A stretch of 43,163 bases of DNA, from the NCBI RefSeq assembly GCF_002148965.1, contig NZ_NGFN01000028.1, positions 1 through 43,163 on the forward strand, written 5' to 3'. Position numbers and translations under genes: made by a program. Below the pieces are notes generated by a model. The model ran no database searches. It saw only the letters and a program-made list of their open reading frames with translations, and was not told the origin of the DNA. Numbering within the stretch: position 1 is the stretch's first letter; the number at the start of each line of letters is the position of its first letter. The DNA comes from Streptomyces swartbergensis. GTDB taxonomy: Bacteria; Actinomycetota; Actinomycetes; Streptomycetales; Streptomycetaceae. Shown here piece after piece: positions 1-8,284 of the stretch.

Positions 1-894
1 AGCCCCAGCCACGGCCCCCACTCCTCCTCCCTCTGCTGCTCCCGGCGCGCCCGGGCCCCCACGAGCGATGAGCCCGTCGAACCGCCGGAGCACGTGGCTG
101 ACGAGAAAGCGGGCCCGGCCCCGGCTCCGACCGCCTCACCGAGCGCGACCGCCGCCACCACCGGTCTTGCAGACCCCCTCGGTTCCCTCCTCCACGGCGA
201 CACTGAGGAGCAGAGTCCGCTACCCGACACGAGTCCCTCATCGATTCCCGCCGCTCCGACGCCGACGACCGCGGAACCGTCCGACGCGCCGCCGGCCGCA
301 CCCCACGCGTCACCCACCCCCGGCCATCGGACCGCCGAGCCGTCGTCCCGACCGGCGCCCACCCCAGGGGCCTCCCGCACCTGCGACATCAGCGATCTCA
401 AGGCTCTCGAGGACACGAGCGCCGGCCGATTCACCGCCGAGTCCTGGAACATGAAGGGAAGCCGCCTCGAACTGCGTGACCTCGTCTTCGGTGGCGTGGT
501 GACCGTGGACACGGCCGCCGGGCCCAAGCGGGTGCTCAAGTTCTCCGCGGCGGCCGTCACGATCCTCGACCTGAAGATGGCCGTACCCGTCGGCCCGCAG
601 ATCCAGCACATCGACGGAGCGCCCGGCTCGATGTCCACGCTGCGAGGCGACCGCATCACCATGTACGTCGAGAGCCTGACGGGCACCCTCTCCGGCGTCG
701 AAGGCCTCCCCCTGCCTCCAGTCCTTCGCCTCCGTCTCACGCCCGACACCGTCCCGGAGTGGCTCTACGACACGGTCGGGAAACTCGACCTCAAGCTCCA
801 ACTCGGCTTGGACGACGCCGACATCGACCAGGCCGGACAGACAGGTGGAGAGCTCGTCATACCGGGCGTCCACGGATATGGAACGCCCCGGTGA
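1..894 (+). CDS. Hypothetical protein, 3' part (5' end outside window)
   Basis: The frame is open from the first base of the window to the stop at 892-894, so the gene probably starts upstream; a GTG at 94 is the first possible start inside. The N-terminal half seen here is a long Pro/Ala/Ser/Thr-rich low-complexity stretch of the kind used as a linker. The C-terminal ~145 residues look folded, with segments such as LRDLVFGGVVTVDT and VLKFSAAAVTILDLKM suggesting beta structure. From memory this resembles the C-terminal part of Streptomyces membrane proteins with a DUF6114-type N-terminus; that comparison is unverified. It is followed by a promoter with two palindromes that belongs to the next gene. 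No catalytic motif is visible. Confidence 0.55.
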   Translation, partial: SPSHGPHSSSLCCSRRARAPTSDEPVEPPEHVADEKAGPAPAPTASPSATAATTGLADPLGSLLHGDTEEQSPLPDTSPSSIPAAPTPTTAEPSDAPPAAPHASPTPGHRTAEPSSRPAPTPGASRTCDISDLKALEDTSAGRFTAESWNMKGSRLELRDLVFGGVVTVDTAAGPKRVLKFSAAAVTILDLKMAVPVGPQIQHIDGAPGSMSTLRGDRITMYVESLTGTLSGVEGLPLPPVLRLRLTPDTVPEWLYDTVGKLDLKLQLGLDDADIDQAGQTGGELVIPGVHGYGTPR

Positions 895-913
895 AGCCGG
901 GAACCTGCCGGGC

Positions 914-961
914 TTGCGCCCGCAAACCGATCGGTTTACATTAGTGGAAACCGATCGGTTT
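914..961 (+). promoter_or_regulatory. Promoter with two AAACCGATCGGTTT operators (TetR-type)
   Basis: A perfect 14-bp palindrome AAACCGATCGGTTT occurs at 924-937 and again at 948-961, 24 bp apart start to start. A -35-like TTGCGC (914-919) and a -10-like TACATT (937-942) are separated by 17 bp. The first palindrome therefore lies in the spacer and the second just downstream of the -10. This layout is typical of a repressed promoter, and the palindrome style fits TetR-family operators. No TetR gene is in the window. The same arrangement recurs at 5027-5075. Confidence 0.75.
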
Positions 962-1025
962 CTCATTCTCCGGTGAGAGTCATGACCGTTTTGGTGATCC
1001 CCCTCACACACAAGGAGCCGACGAG

Positions 1026-1904
1026 ATGCCCAGCCAAGAGTCACGTCCCACGATTCACATTCCGGGGACCACCAGCCACACCATCGCCCCGCGCGCGGTA
1101 TCTGGTGGCCGCGAGGGAACGCTGCGCTACCTCAAGGCGGGGACCGGCGCCCCCCTGGTTCTGCTGCACACCGTGCGCACCCAGGCCGAGCACTTCCGTC
1201 ACCTCGTCCCGCTGATCGCGGACCGGTACACCGTGTACGCCCTCGACCTGCCGGGGATGGGCTACTCCGAGATCGTGCCCGGGGCGTCGTACGACGAGCC
1301 CGCGATGCGTGCGGGCGTCCAGCGGCTGCTGACCGAACTCGACCTGAATGACGTGACGTTGGTCGGTGAGTCCATGGGTGCGGTGCTCGCCCTGACCGCC
1401 GCGGCCGATCTCCCGGAGCGGGTACGACGCGTGGTCGCGGTGAACACATACGACTTCCCCGGCGGCATCGCCAGGTCGAGCCTTCTCGCCCGTGTGGTGG
1501 TCAGCGGCGTGCTCGCGCCCGGCGTGGGCCCCGTGATCGCCGGGGTGGAGCCCAAGCCCGCCCTCCGCACGATCCTTCAAGGCGGCCTCGGCGACAAGAG
1601 CGCGCTGCGGGAGGACTACGTGGACGAGCTCCTCAAGGTGGGCAGCCGCCCCGGCTACCCGATCGTCGCCCGGGCCGTGTACCAGGCCCTGCCCAGCCTC
1701 ATCGCAGCCCGCCCCCGCTACCCCGAGATCAAGGCGCCCATCCACCTCGTCTACGGCGAAAAGGACTGGTCGCGCCCCTCGGACCGGGAAGCCAACAAGC
1801 AACTGCTTCCGGCCGCCGAGTTCACACAGGTCCCCAAGGCAGGCCACTTCATCGCCCTTGAGCGCCCCGACGTGCTGTCCGACTTGTTGAACGCGGTGGC
1901 CTGA
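1026..1904 (+). CDS. Alpha/beta-fold hydrolase
   Basis: The 292-residue protein has the alpha/beta-hydrolase layout. A nucleophile elbow G-E-S-M-G puts the serine at residue 116, the acid is likely Asp247 in YGEKDWSRP, and the histidine is His274 in KAGHFIALERP. The oxyanion segment reads LLHTV where HG is usual, a small deviation. The substrate cannot be read from sequence; relatives include esterases, haloalkane dehalogenases and C-C hydrolases. The ATG at 1026 is preceded by AAGGAG at a good distance. It lies directly behind the two-palindrome promoter and 31 bp before the damaged CocE-type gene, so the two probably formed one operon. No signal peptide is seen, so it should be cytosolic. 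Confidence 0.85.
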   Translation: MPSQESRPTIHIPGTTSHTIAPRAVSGGREGTLRYLKAGTGAPLVLLHTVRTQAEHFRHLVPLIADRYTVYALDLPGMGYSEIVPGASYDEPAMRAGVQRLLTELDLNDVTLVGESMGAVLALTAAADLPERVRRVVAVNTYDFPGGIARSSLLARVVVSGVLAPGVGPVIAGVEPKPALRTILQGGLGDKSALREDYVDELLKVGSRPGYPIVARAVYQALPSLIAARPRYPEIKAPIHLVYGEKDWSRPSDREANKQLLPAAEFTQVPKAGHFIALERPDVLSDLLNAVA

Positions 1905-1935
1905 CCCCCGGGACCACTGACCCAAGGAGTAGTGC

Positions 1936-2910
1936 ATGGCGGAGATCCAGATCGAGGCCGACGTTCCGGCGCGGATGCGTGATGCACGGTGTTGCGCGCA
2001 GATGTCTACCGGCCCGGTGGTCCGGGGCCGTGGCCGGTGTTGCTGAGCCGGCTGCCGTACGGCAAGCAGATCCCCATGATGACCGTCATGCTCGATCCGC
2101 TGGCGGCTGCCCGGCGCGGGTTCATGGTGGTCATCCAGGACACCCGCGGCCGGTTCGCCTCCGAGGGGGAGTGGGAGCCGTTCACGTACGTGGAGAGCGA
2201 CGGCTACGACACCGTACGGTGGGCCGCCGCCCTCCCCGGCTCCAACGGTTCGGTCGGCATGATCGGGGACAGCTACTTCGGTAACACCCAGTGGATGGCG
2301 GCGCTGTCGAAGCCGCCGGAGCTGAAGGCCATCGCGCCGATGATCACGTGGTCCGATCCGGAAGACGGGCTGTGGACGCGCGGCGGCGCGATCGAACTCG
2401 GCCTCACCGTGCCCTGGTCCCTCCTACAGGGTGCCGACACCCTGATGCGCCGTCACAGCACCGACCTCGACGGGCTCGTGAGTGGCATCACCGGGCTCGT
2501 GCAGGATTTCGACGGCCTGGCGAACGGTGGTTACGGGGAGCTGCCCGCCGGGCGGTTTCCCGCGTTCGCCCGGCACGACCTGCCCGAACTCGGCTACGAA
2601 CGCTCCCGGCGGGAGCCCGAGTGGGCGGCGTCCGGCCGCGTCGCGGGCCGGCACGACGAGGTCGATCTGCCCACCTTCCAGGTCGGCGGCTGGTACGACA
2701 TCTTCAGCCAGGGCACGCTCGACAACTTCACCGCCATGCGCCGCGCCGGCCGGTCCGCCACGCTGGTCATGGGCCCGTGGACCCACACCAACTGGCGGCA
2801 CGTGGTCGGGGACGTCAACTTCGGTTTCGGCGCGCACTCCGACTTCATGGGCATGCGCGGGCGCTTGGCGGACATGCAATTCGACTGGTTCCGGCGCACG
2901 ATCGGCGACC
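1936..2910 (+). pseudogene. CocE/NonD-type hydrolase, N-terminal part, frameshifted and truncated
   Basis: The start at 1936 has AAGGAG upstream and encodes MAEIQIEADVPARMRD, which then goes out of frame. One base is missing near 1983, where codons for D-G-T-V-L-R-A-D would be expected. The reading continues in another frame from 1989 as LRADVYRPGGPGPWPV with the serine-hydrolase motif G-D-S-Y-F-G. It runs to FDWFRRTIGDLL and is broken at about 2910, where an unrelated sequence begins. CocE-like peptidase S15 family enzymes are about 550 residues; only about 325 are here. A matching piece of the C-terminal domain lies inverted at 7010-7265. Confidence 0.8.
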
Positions 2911-3192
2911 TACTACCCGCACCTCAGCGGCCGGATCGAGGCAGTGGAGGACGGTGTGGTGGAGAGCGTGTACACCTCCGAGCTCCTCGGGGGCCCCGTG
3001 ATCAAGGCATGGAACGCCGCCCTGGCCGAAACCCAGCGAACGAAGGGTGTCCCGGCGGGCACGCCGGGCCGCCTCGCCATCCCGGTCGCGGGCGATTCCG
3101 AGGAGGCGAAGCGTGTCGCCATGCGTCTGGTGGACGACACCGGATTCGACCCCTATGACGCGGGAGCACTGGCCGACTCCTGGCGCCAGTAG
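2911..3192 (+). pseudogene. F420-dependent NADP oxidoreductase-like fragment
   Basis: From about 2911 the +1 frame reads YYPHLSGRIEAVEDG and later IPVAGDSEEAKRVAMRLVDD and GFDPYDAGALADSWRQ. This is the C-terminal pattern of the NADPH:F420 reductase-like Rossmann family. The Rossmann N-terminus with its GxGxxG motif is absent, and the segment stops at a TAG (3190-3192) just where the family usually continues with QPGTP. It has no start of its own and is joined directly to the CocE fragment before it and the flavin-monooxygenase fragment after it. It is a gene remnant, not a working gene. Confidence 0.7.
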
Positions 3193-3403
3193 CCGATGGG
3201 CCCCGGGCTGGGAGAAGGACGCCTGGGTTCGGGACATCCCCGGGAAGCGGTTTGCCGACATGGACAAGATCCAGCCGGTCAACCTCCAGGGGCGCCACGT
3301 CGCCGCCCGCGGCCCGTTGCCCGTCCCCCCGTCCGAGCAGGTCCACCCCGTCATCATCCAGGCAGGCGGCGGCAGTTACGGCCTGGAACTGGCGGCCAGA
3401 GCG
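3193..3403 (+). pseudogene. LLM-class flavin-dependent monooxygenase fragment (NtaA/DszA-like)
   Basis: In the +2 frame, positions 3197-3400 encode about 68 residues with FADMDKIQPVNLQG, RGPLPVPPSEQ and PVIIQAGGGSYGLELAAR. This is the middle of the NtaA/SnaA/DszA group of FMN-dependent monooxygenases. Those proteins are about 430-450 residues, so both ends are lost. The right junction falls at about 3401-3404, directly against an NmrA-type reductase in another frame. No start codon or ribosome binding site serves it. Confidence 0.7.
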
Positions 3404-3404
3404 C

Positions 3405-4369
3405 AGTCCCATCCTGGTCACCGGCGCCGCCGGCGAGATCGGCGGTGTGAGCCGAACGATGGTCGACATGCTGCTTGACCAAGGGCACCAGGTGCGCGCG
3501 TTCGTACGGCAGGACGACGAACGCGCGCACTCGCTGCGCCAGGCCGGGGCCGAGGTCTTCGTCGGTGACCTGCTCACCATCGCCGACGTGACCGCCGCGT
3601 TGAAGGGTGTCCGTCGCATCTACTTCAGCATGAGCCTGTCGCCGTACTACACCGACGCCGTCAGCCTGATGGCCGCGGCGGCGCGGGCCCAGGGCGACAT
3701 CGAGGTGTTCGTCAACATCTCCGAGTACGAGCAGTCGTTCATGACGTTCGAGAAGATGACCGCGCCGGAGGAGGAACGGCGTGCGTGGCTCGGCGGGCTC
3801 ATCGCCGACTGTTCGCCGCAGCAGCGGGCCCACTGGGTCGCCGAGCAGGTGCTGGAGTGGTCCGGCCTGCCGACCGTCAACCTCCGGGGGGCCATGTTCG
3901 TCGAGAACCCCCTGATGACCTGGCTGGCGCTGGAGCCACTGAGCAGGGGCGAGCTGCGCCTGCCCTTCGCCGACCACCGGCTCGCGCCCATCGCCGGTTA
4001 CGACGTGGCGAAGCTGTGTGTGAAGATCCTGACCGACCCGGAGCCGCACATCTCGAAGTCCTACGACCTCAACGGTCCGGAACTGAAGGACATGCACGGG
4101 TTCGCGGAGGACTACGCGGCCGTACTGGGACGCCCGGTCACCTACGTCCCCGAAGACGTCGAAACCTGGAACGAGACCTACATCGACCCCGCCCTGGCCG
4201 CGATCCCGCACACAGCGGAACACCTCAAGACCCTGACCCGGCTGATGGGCGGCGGCGGATGCCGAGGCACCACCGACCAGCTGGAAGCCCTGCTCGGACG
4301 CCCCCCCCGAAGACCGTGCGCTGGGCGCTGGAGAACCACCCGCGCATCCGGAAGCTGGCGGCCGCCTGA
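3405..4369 (+). pseudogene. NmrA-family NAD(P)-binding protein lacking its start, with a poly-C frameshift
   Basis: The protein begins abruptly at 3405 with SPILVTGAAGEIGG, the Rossmann nucleotide-binding loop, but its own start codon and upstream region are gone. The frame runs back into the monooxygenase remnant, where an ATG at 3252 could start a chimeric product. The body is a normal NmrA/SDR-type protein (RRIYFSMSLSPYY, LIADCSPQQRAHWVAEQ, LRGAMFVENPLMTWL, TYVPEDVETWNETYID). Near the end a run of eight C (about 4300-4307) shifts the frame. With one more C the family ending PKTVRWALENHPRI and the stop at 4367-4369 are restored. As it stands, the original frame continues to 4424 with a nonsense tail. 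A hairpin terminator follows. Confidence 0.7.
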
Positions 4370-4400
4370 GCCACTGAGCGGTTCGCAACAGAACCGGAAC

Positions 4401-4439
4401 GCCACGCGGGAGACCTCGTCCTGAGAACTCCCGCGTGGC
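4401..4439 (+). terminator. Hairpin terminator after NmrA-like gene
   Basis: GCCACGCGGGAG (4401-4412) and CTCCCGCGTGGC (4428-4439) form a perfect 12-bp stem with a 15-base loop. No U-tract follows, as is common in Streptomyces. Confidence 0.65.
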
Positions 4440-5026
4440 GGGGGCCTCTGGTGAACATGGCACGGCTTGGCCGCAGCTCTGACGGCCCCTCCGAAGGTCC
4501 CGCCGCAGCCCGAACTGAACCGCCCGTCACCGAAAATCAGCAGGAAACCTAAATCCGCTGTTTCCGGCGCATCACACTAGCCGGAGGTCTCCGCATTGGT
4601 TGGGGTGGACCTGGAGCCGCTTGCGGAGGTCGATCTCCTCGGGGGCGAGCGGGTTCTCGGGATGCGGGCGGGCTTGTGCCGTAGCGGCAGATTGTCGTCC
4701 GGCGTGGGCCCGGCTTCGGTGAGGGCGCGGTGGAGGGAGGCGGCCGAGGAGAACCTGCCCGCGTTCTTGCCGGCCTTGACGGTGCGACCTCAGTTACTAG
4801 AAGGAAGCGGGAGCAGTGTCGCCGGTCGTGCGCCTGTTCATGTGACGGGTGGGCTGCAGCACGGACAGGCGCAACCACGAGCTTTCCCTCCTGTTGACGG
4901 TGACGAGCCGCGTTGATCAGACCGCTGGCCACCACGAGCCCAACCGGGGTGCAGGCGCCGACCGTTATCAAGTCGGCCACGTCCGCCTCCGGCTCCCACA
5001 CTTTGAAGACACGGACACTGGGGCGC
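4440..5026. other. Gap without recognisable gene
   Basis: About 590 bases lie between the terminator at 4439 and the promoter at 5027. Open frames exist on both strands but none has a convincing start with ribosome binding site, codon bias or a family resemblance. A minus-strand reading across roughly 4580-4800 is stop-free in more than one frame and may be the worn-out end of a lost gene. I see nothing definite. Confidence 0.4.
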
Positions 5027-5075
5027 TTGCCACTTGGAAACCGATCGGTGTACCGTGAGTGAAACTGATCGGTTT
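5027..5075 (+). promoter_or_regulatory. Second promoter with paired TetR-type operators
   Basis: An AAACCGATCGGT palindrome (5038-5051, last two bases differing) and AAACTGATCGGTTT (5062-5075) are again 24 bp apart. TTGCCA (5027-5032) and TACCGT (5051-5056) are 18 bp apart and sit in the same positions relative to the palindromes as in the promoter at 914-961. The two promoters are probably bound by the same regulator. Confidence 0.7.
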
Positions 5076-5218
5076 CCAAAAAAGCTCATCCTCGCGGGCC
5101 GCCAGTGCAGCGTCAGCAGGCGCCGTTGATCGCCAAGCTGGTGCAGACATCAGTCCCGAACGAGCCGCGCCCATCGCTTACCGATCGCGTGCGTACTCAA
5201 CCTCTGGAGTCAAAAGCC

Positions 5219-6316
5219 ATGTCTTCTCACGCCACCTCCACCATCTTCGTCATCGGTGGCACAGGGGCTCAAGGAATGCCCATCGTCCGCGCTCTTGTCG
5301 CCGACAAGAAGTACTCCGTCCGAGTCCTTACCCGCGACTCCAACTCCCCCCGAGCCCAGGCCCTCCTCGCGCTCGGCAACGTCTCCCTCCTCGAAGGGTC
5401 GTTCGCCGACGAAGATGTGCTGCGGGAAGGGTTTCGCGGCTGTGACGGGGCTTTCGTCAACATCGACGGGTTCAATACCGGCGAGAAAACCGAGACCTAC
5501 TGGGCCATCCGCACCTACGAGATGGCGATTGAGGCAGGAATCAAGTTCTTCGTCTACGGAAACCTCGACTACGCCCTCAAAAAGTCAGGCTACGACTCCA
5601 GGTTCCGCACCGGCCACTATGACGGCAAGGGCCGCATGGCCGAATGGGTACTGTTCCAGAATGAAAAGAACAGCGACAGGATGGGGGCAGCGGTCTTCAC
5701 TTCGGGCCCCTACATCGAGATGGTGCTCTCACCGCTCACACCCATGCAGCCCAGCGTCGAGGACGGCGTCGTCACGTGGCGAGTCCCTCTCGGCGACGGA
5801 GCCGTTCCCCACGTGGCTCTCGAAGACTGCGGATACTACGTTCGCTGGCTCTTCGACCACCCGGAGCGCTCTAATGGAATGGACCTTGAAGTCGCTATCG
5901 AGCACATGACCTACGCCGACATGGCTGCGGCGTTCGAGAAGGTCACCGGGCATCCGGCGCAGTACATCGACACTGACCTGGACGCGTATTGGAGCAGTCC
6001 GGACCTGGTGGGGCTTGTCGATGCCCCTGCCGGATATAATGCCGATCCCAACGACAAAAGCACCATGAGTTTCCGCGACAACTTCACGGGCTTCTGGAAC
6101 GTGTGGAAGTACGGAATCATCACCAGGGATTACGCTCTGCTCGACGAAATTCATCCCAACAGGATCAAGAGCGCTGAGGAGTGGTTCCGTCGAGAAGACC
6201 AGGCGGGAAGGGACTCCGGCAAGGGAAGTCTCTGGGAGAGGGTCCAGCCGGAGAACTGGAGCATCGACTCCGCGGTCCTCAAAAGCAGCGCGGATTTCAG
6301 GACGGGCAAGTTGTAA
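5219..6316 (+). CDS. NmrA-like NAD(P)-binding Rossmann protein
   Basis: The 365-residue protein starts STIFVIGGTGAQGMPIV, the G-G-T-G-A-Q-G dinucleotide-binding loop of NmrA/atypical SDR proteins, and continues with RVLTRDSNSPRA and FVNIDGFNTGEKTET. The family includes redox sensors and isoflavone/quinone reductases; the substrate is unknown. The ATG at 5219 is preferred over an upstream ATG at 5105 because GGAG precedes it and because the Rossmann fold begins immediately. It is preceded by the paired-operator promoter and followed by a hairpin at 6360-6395, so it is a single-gene unit. Its codons are noticeably less GC3-rich than those of neighbours (aat, gtt, gct, att codons), suggesting recent acquisition. 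Confidence 0.8.
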   Translation: MSSHATSTIFVIGGTGAQGMPIVRALVADKKYSVRVLTRDSNSPRAQALLALGNVSLLEGSFADEDVLREGFRGCDGAFVNIDGFNTGEKTETYWAIRTYEMAIEAGIKFFVYGNLDYALKKSGYDSRFRTGHYDGKGRMAEWVLFQNEKNSDRMGAAVFTSGPYIEMVLSPLTPMQPSVEDGVVTWRVPLGDGAVPHVALEDCGYYVRWLFDHPERSNGMDLEVAIEHMTYADMAAAFEKVTGHPAQYIDTDLDAYWSSPDLVGLVDAPAGYNADPNDKSTMSFRDNFTGFWNVWKYGIITRDYALLDEIHPNRIKSAEEWFRREDQAGRDSGKGSLWERVQPENWSIDSAVLKSSADFRTGKL

Positions 6317-6359
6317 ACGGTTGGTGGGGGTGGTGTCGGCGTACACCTGAACGTAGTCG

Positions 6360-6395
6360 GGTTGCCCGGGGTGCGTTCGATTCCCCCGGGCAACC
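6360..6395 (+). terminator. Hairpin terminator after NmrA-like gene 5219-6316
   Basis: GGTTGCCCGGGG (6360-6371) pairs perfectly with CCCCGGGCAACC (6384-6395), a 12-bp stem with a 12-base loop, 44 bases past the stop codon. Confidence 0.65.
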
Positions 6396-6698
6396 CGGCC
6401 AGAGAACCCCTGTGCCCCGAGGATCTCGGCTTGGTCGGCCAGGGAGAGTCCGGGGCCGTCACACCGAAGGGAAGACCGCCCCTGGTGGCCGCCTGCCGAT
6501 GGACACCGACCGGGGGCGGCGTGTCCTACACCCACACCGGGATGTACGGCATGTTCGCCCTGCAGGCCGCCGCCCAGGGTGCTCGGTGTGGACATCGGCT
6601 TCGCGCAGGGCGTCGGGCCGCGTTCGAAAGTGCCGCGCGTCGGTGGTCTTCGCCGGTTCCCGGCCGTTACACCATCGGCTTTCGTGTTTGCTCTCGAC
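6396..6698. other. Gap of scrambled, unrecognised sequence
   Basis: About 300 bases between the terminator and the transposase-like scrap. Short stop-free stretches exist (for example + strand HTGMYGMFALQAAAQGA at about 6530-6580) but I cannot assign them. The content is consistent with the gene debris around it. Confidence 0.35.
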
Positions 6699-6794
6699 GG
6701 TTTTCTTGCAGGTCGCGTGGGCGTCCTGCTTCACGAAGTGAGCAAGGACGAGCACGCCGTCGATGTCCACGGTCACCTGGCCGTCGGCGGCCGG
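6699..6794 (-). mobile_element. Transposase scrap, IS1380-like
   Basis: On the minus strand about 32 codons read AADGQVTVDIDGVLVLAH followed by KQDAHATCKKT. This resembles the region of IS1380-family transposases around the first catalytic Asp (typically DIDGT...AHS.K). Similarity ends abruptly at about 6699 and the reading on the other side continues in tannase-like sequence on the plus strand. It is only a fragment; the family assignment is from memory. Confidence 0.4.
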
Positions 6795-6805
6795 ACTGCT
6801 CGCTG

Positions 6806-7008
6806 GTGGAGACGGTCCGCAAGACGGCCCTGTACGACGCCACCGACCTCGACCTGAAGGCGTTCAAGAAGGCCGGCGGCAAGCTGATCCTCTGACACGG
6901 CCTCGGTGATCAGCACATCACGGCGGTCGGCACCATGGCGTACTACAAGGCCGTGCAGAAGGCGATGGGCGGCGCCGCGACGACCAACGGGTTCGCCCGG
7001 CTCTTCCA
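6806..7008 (+). pseudogene. Tannase/feruloyl esterase family fragment with in-frame stop
   Basis: In the +2 frame the sequence reads YDATDLDLKAFKKAGGKLIL, then TGA (6893-6895), then HGLGDQHITAVGTMAYYKAV and TTNGFARLF. In tannase-family proteins this position reads LILWHGxxDxxI, so the TGA replaces a Trp codon (TGG). The segment carries the family's acid residue region but not the serine region. It ends at about 7008, where the inverted CocE piece starts. It is a remnant of roughly 65 codons from a protein of about 500 residues. Confidence 0.65.
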
Positions 7009-7009
7009 G

Positions 7010-7265
7010 GACATCGGGGCGGGCCTCCAGGGCGCTGTTGTCGACACGCCGCAGTCCTTGACCAGGCGCACTCCACCGACTGCCGGGGTGGGGTCGGCCG
7101 GGTCGTAACGGTAATGGTCGGGTGCCGACTCCTCGGGCTGATCTGCGGAGAGCGCGCCGTGGGCACCGAGATGGAACCGCCGTGCCGAGTAGCCGCTCGG
7201 CGGCCAGGACTCGAAGTCGCGCCAGGTGTCCTCGCCCATCACGTACAGCCGGACCGGCGCGCGGT
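7010..7265 (-). pseudogene. CocE/NonD-type hydrolase, C-terminal domain piece, inverted
   Basis: The minus strand reads APVRLYVMGEDTWRDFESWP, then HYRYDPADPTPAVGGVRLV and, after a one-base deletion near 7050, VDNSALEARPDVL. This is the jelly-roll C-terminal domain of CocE/X-Pro dipeptidyl peptidase-type hydrolases. It begins about where the N-terminal piece at 1936-2910 stops, so the two are plausibly halves of one gene separated by an inversion. The last part of the domain is missing. Its left end abuts the tannase fragment and its right end (about 7260-7300) abuts the galactonate-dehydratase-like gene. Confidence 0.7.
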
Positions 7266-7296
7266 GGGGCGGCTCCTCACCGCGAGCGTGGGCGAG

Positions 7297-8232
7297 GCCG
7301 AACTCCACGGCGGCGTGGTCCTGAACAGCGCCCTCGCCGCAATCGACCAGGCCCTGTGGGACATCGCGGGCAAGACCCATGGCGTCCCGGTCCACCAGCT
7401 CCTCGGCGGCCACGTGCGCGACCGGGTGCGCGTCTACGGCTGGGTCGGCGGTGAAACCCCCGAGGAACTGGCCGAGTCGGCGGCCGGGCAGGTCGCCAAG
7501 GGCATGACGGCCGTCAAGCTGAACCCCTGCGGCCAACTGGAGCCGCTCGCCACGCCCGCCGCGATCAACGCCATCGTGGACGGGGTGACCGCGGTTCGCG
7601 AGGCCATCGGGCCGGAGCGCGACCTGGCGCTGGACTTCCACGGCCGGTTCAGCCGGGCGATGTCCCGCCGCGTCCTCCCCCTCCTGGAGCCGCTCCTGCC
7701 GCTCTTCGTCGAAGAGCCCGTACTGCCGGAGTTCTCCCAGGACCTCGGCGCCGTGGTGCGCTCCACCTCCATCCCCATCGCCACCGGCGAACGGCTCTAC
7801 TCCCGCTGGGACTTCCGCTCGGTGCTCTCCGACGGCATCGCCGTGGCACAGCCCGACATCAGCCACGCCGGCGGAATCTCCGAGACCCGCCGGATCGCCG
7901 CGATGGCCGAGACCTACGACGTCCTGGTGGCCCCGCACTGCCCGCTCGGCCCGATCGCCCTCGCGGCCAGCCTGCAACTCGACTTCGCCATCCCCAACTT
8001 CCTCATCCAGGAACAGGCACTCGGCATCGGCTACGGCGACAGCAGCGGACTGCTGGACTACCTCGCCGACACCACGCCCTTCACGTTCCGCGACGGCTAC
8101 ATCGACCGCCCGACCGCGCCCGGCCTCGGCATCACCATCGACGAGGACGCGGTGCGGGCCGCCGCCGAACGCGGCCACCGCTGGCGCAACCCGGTCTGGC
8201 GCAACACGGACGGCTCACTGGCCTCCTGGTAG
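7297..8232 (+). pseudogene. Galactonate dehydratase-like enolase-superfamily protein, N-terminus lost
   Basis: From about 7297 the frame encodes LNSALAAIDQALWDIAGK and all the barrel signatures of the D-galactonate dehydratase subgroup: LDFHGRF (metal Asp and His), FVEEPV, TGER, SHAGGI and APHCPLGPIALAA, ending NPVWRNTDGSLASW. The capping domain (about the first 85 residues, usually starting MKI...) is missing. The open frame runs upstream to an ATG at 7114 only because it reads through the antisense of the CocE piece. The protein would lack the lid over the active site and is probably inactive. An imperfect hairpin at 8240-8284 may terminate it. Confidence 0.75.
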
Positions 8233-8239
8233 CCCGTGG

Positions 8240-8284
8240 CAGGGCCCGGCCGGACGGTCGCGTCCTGCGATCGCCCGGCCCCTG
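8240..8284 (+). terminator. Possible imperfect hairpin terminator
   Basis: CAGGGCCCGG (8240-8249) pairs with CCGGCCCCTG (8275-8284) with one mismatch, just after the stop of the dehydratase-like gene. Weak evidence. The following 200 bases up to 8483 hold nothing I can assign. Confidence 0.35.

Noticed and set aside
4549..5079. Minus-strand 176-codon frame in the gap
   Set aside because: It crosses the operator promoter at 5027-5075, is Pro/Arg-rich toward the end, and resembles no family I know.
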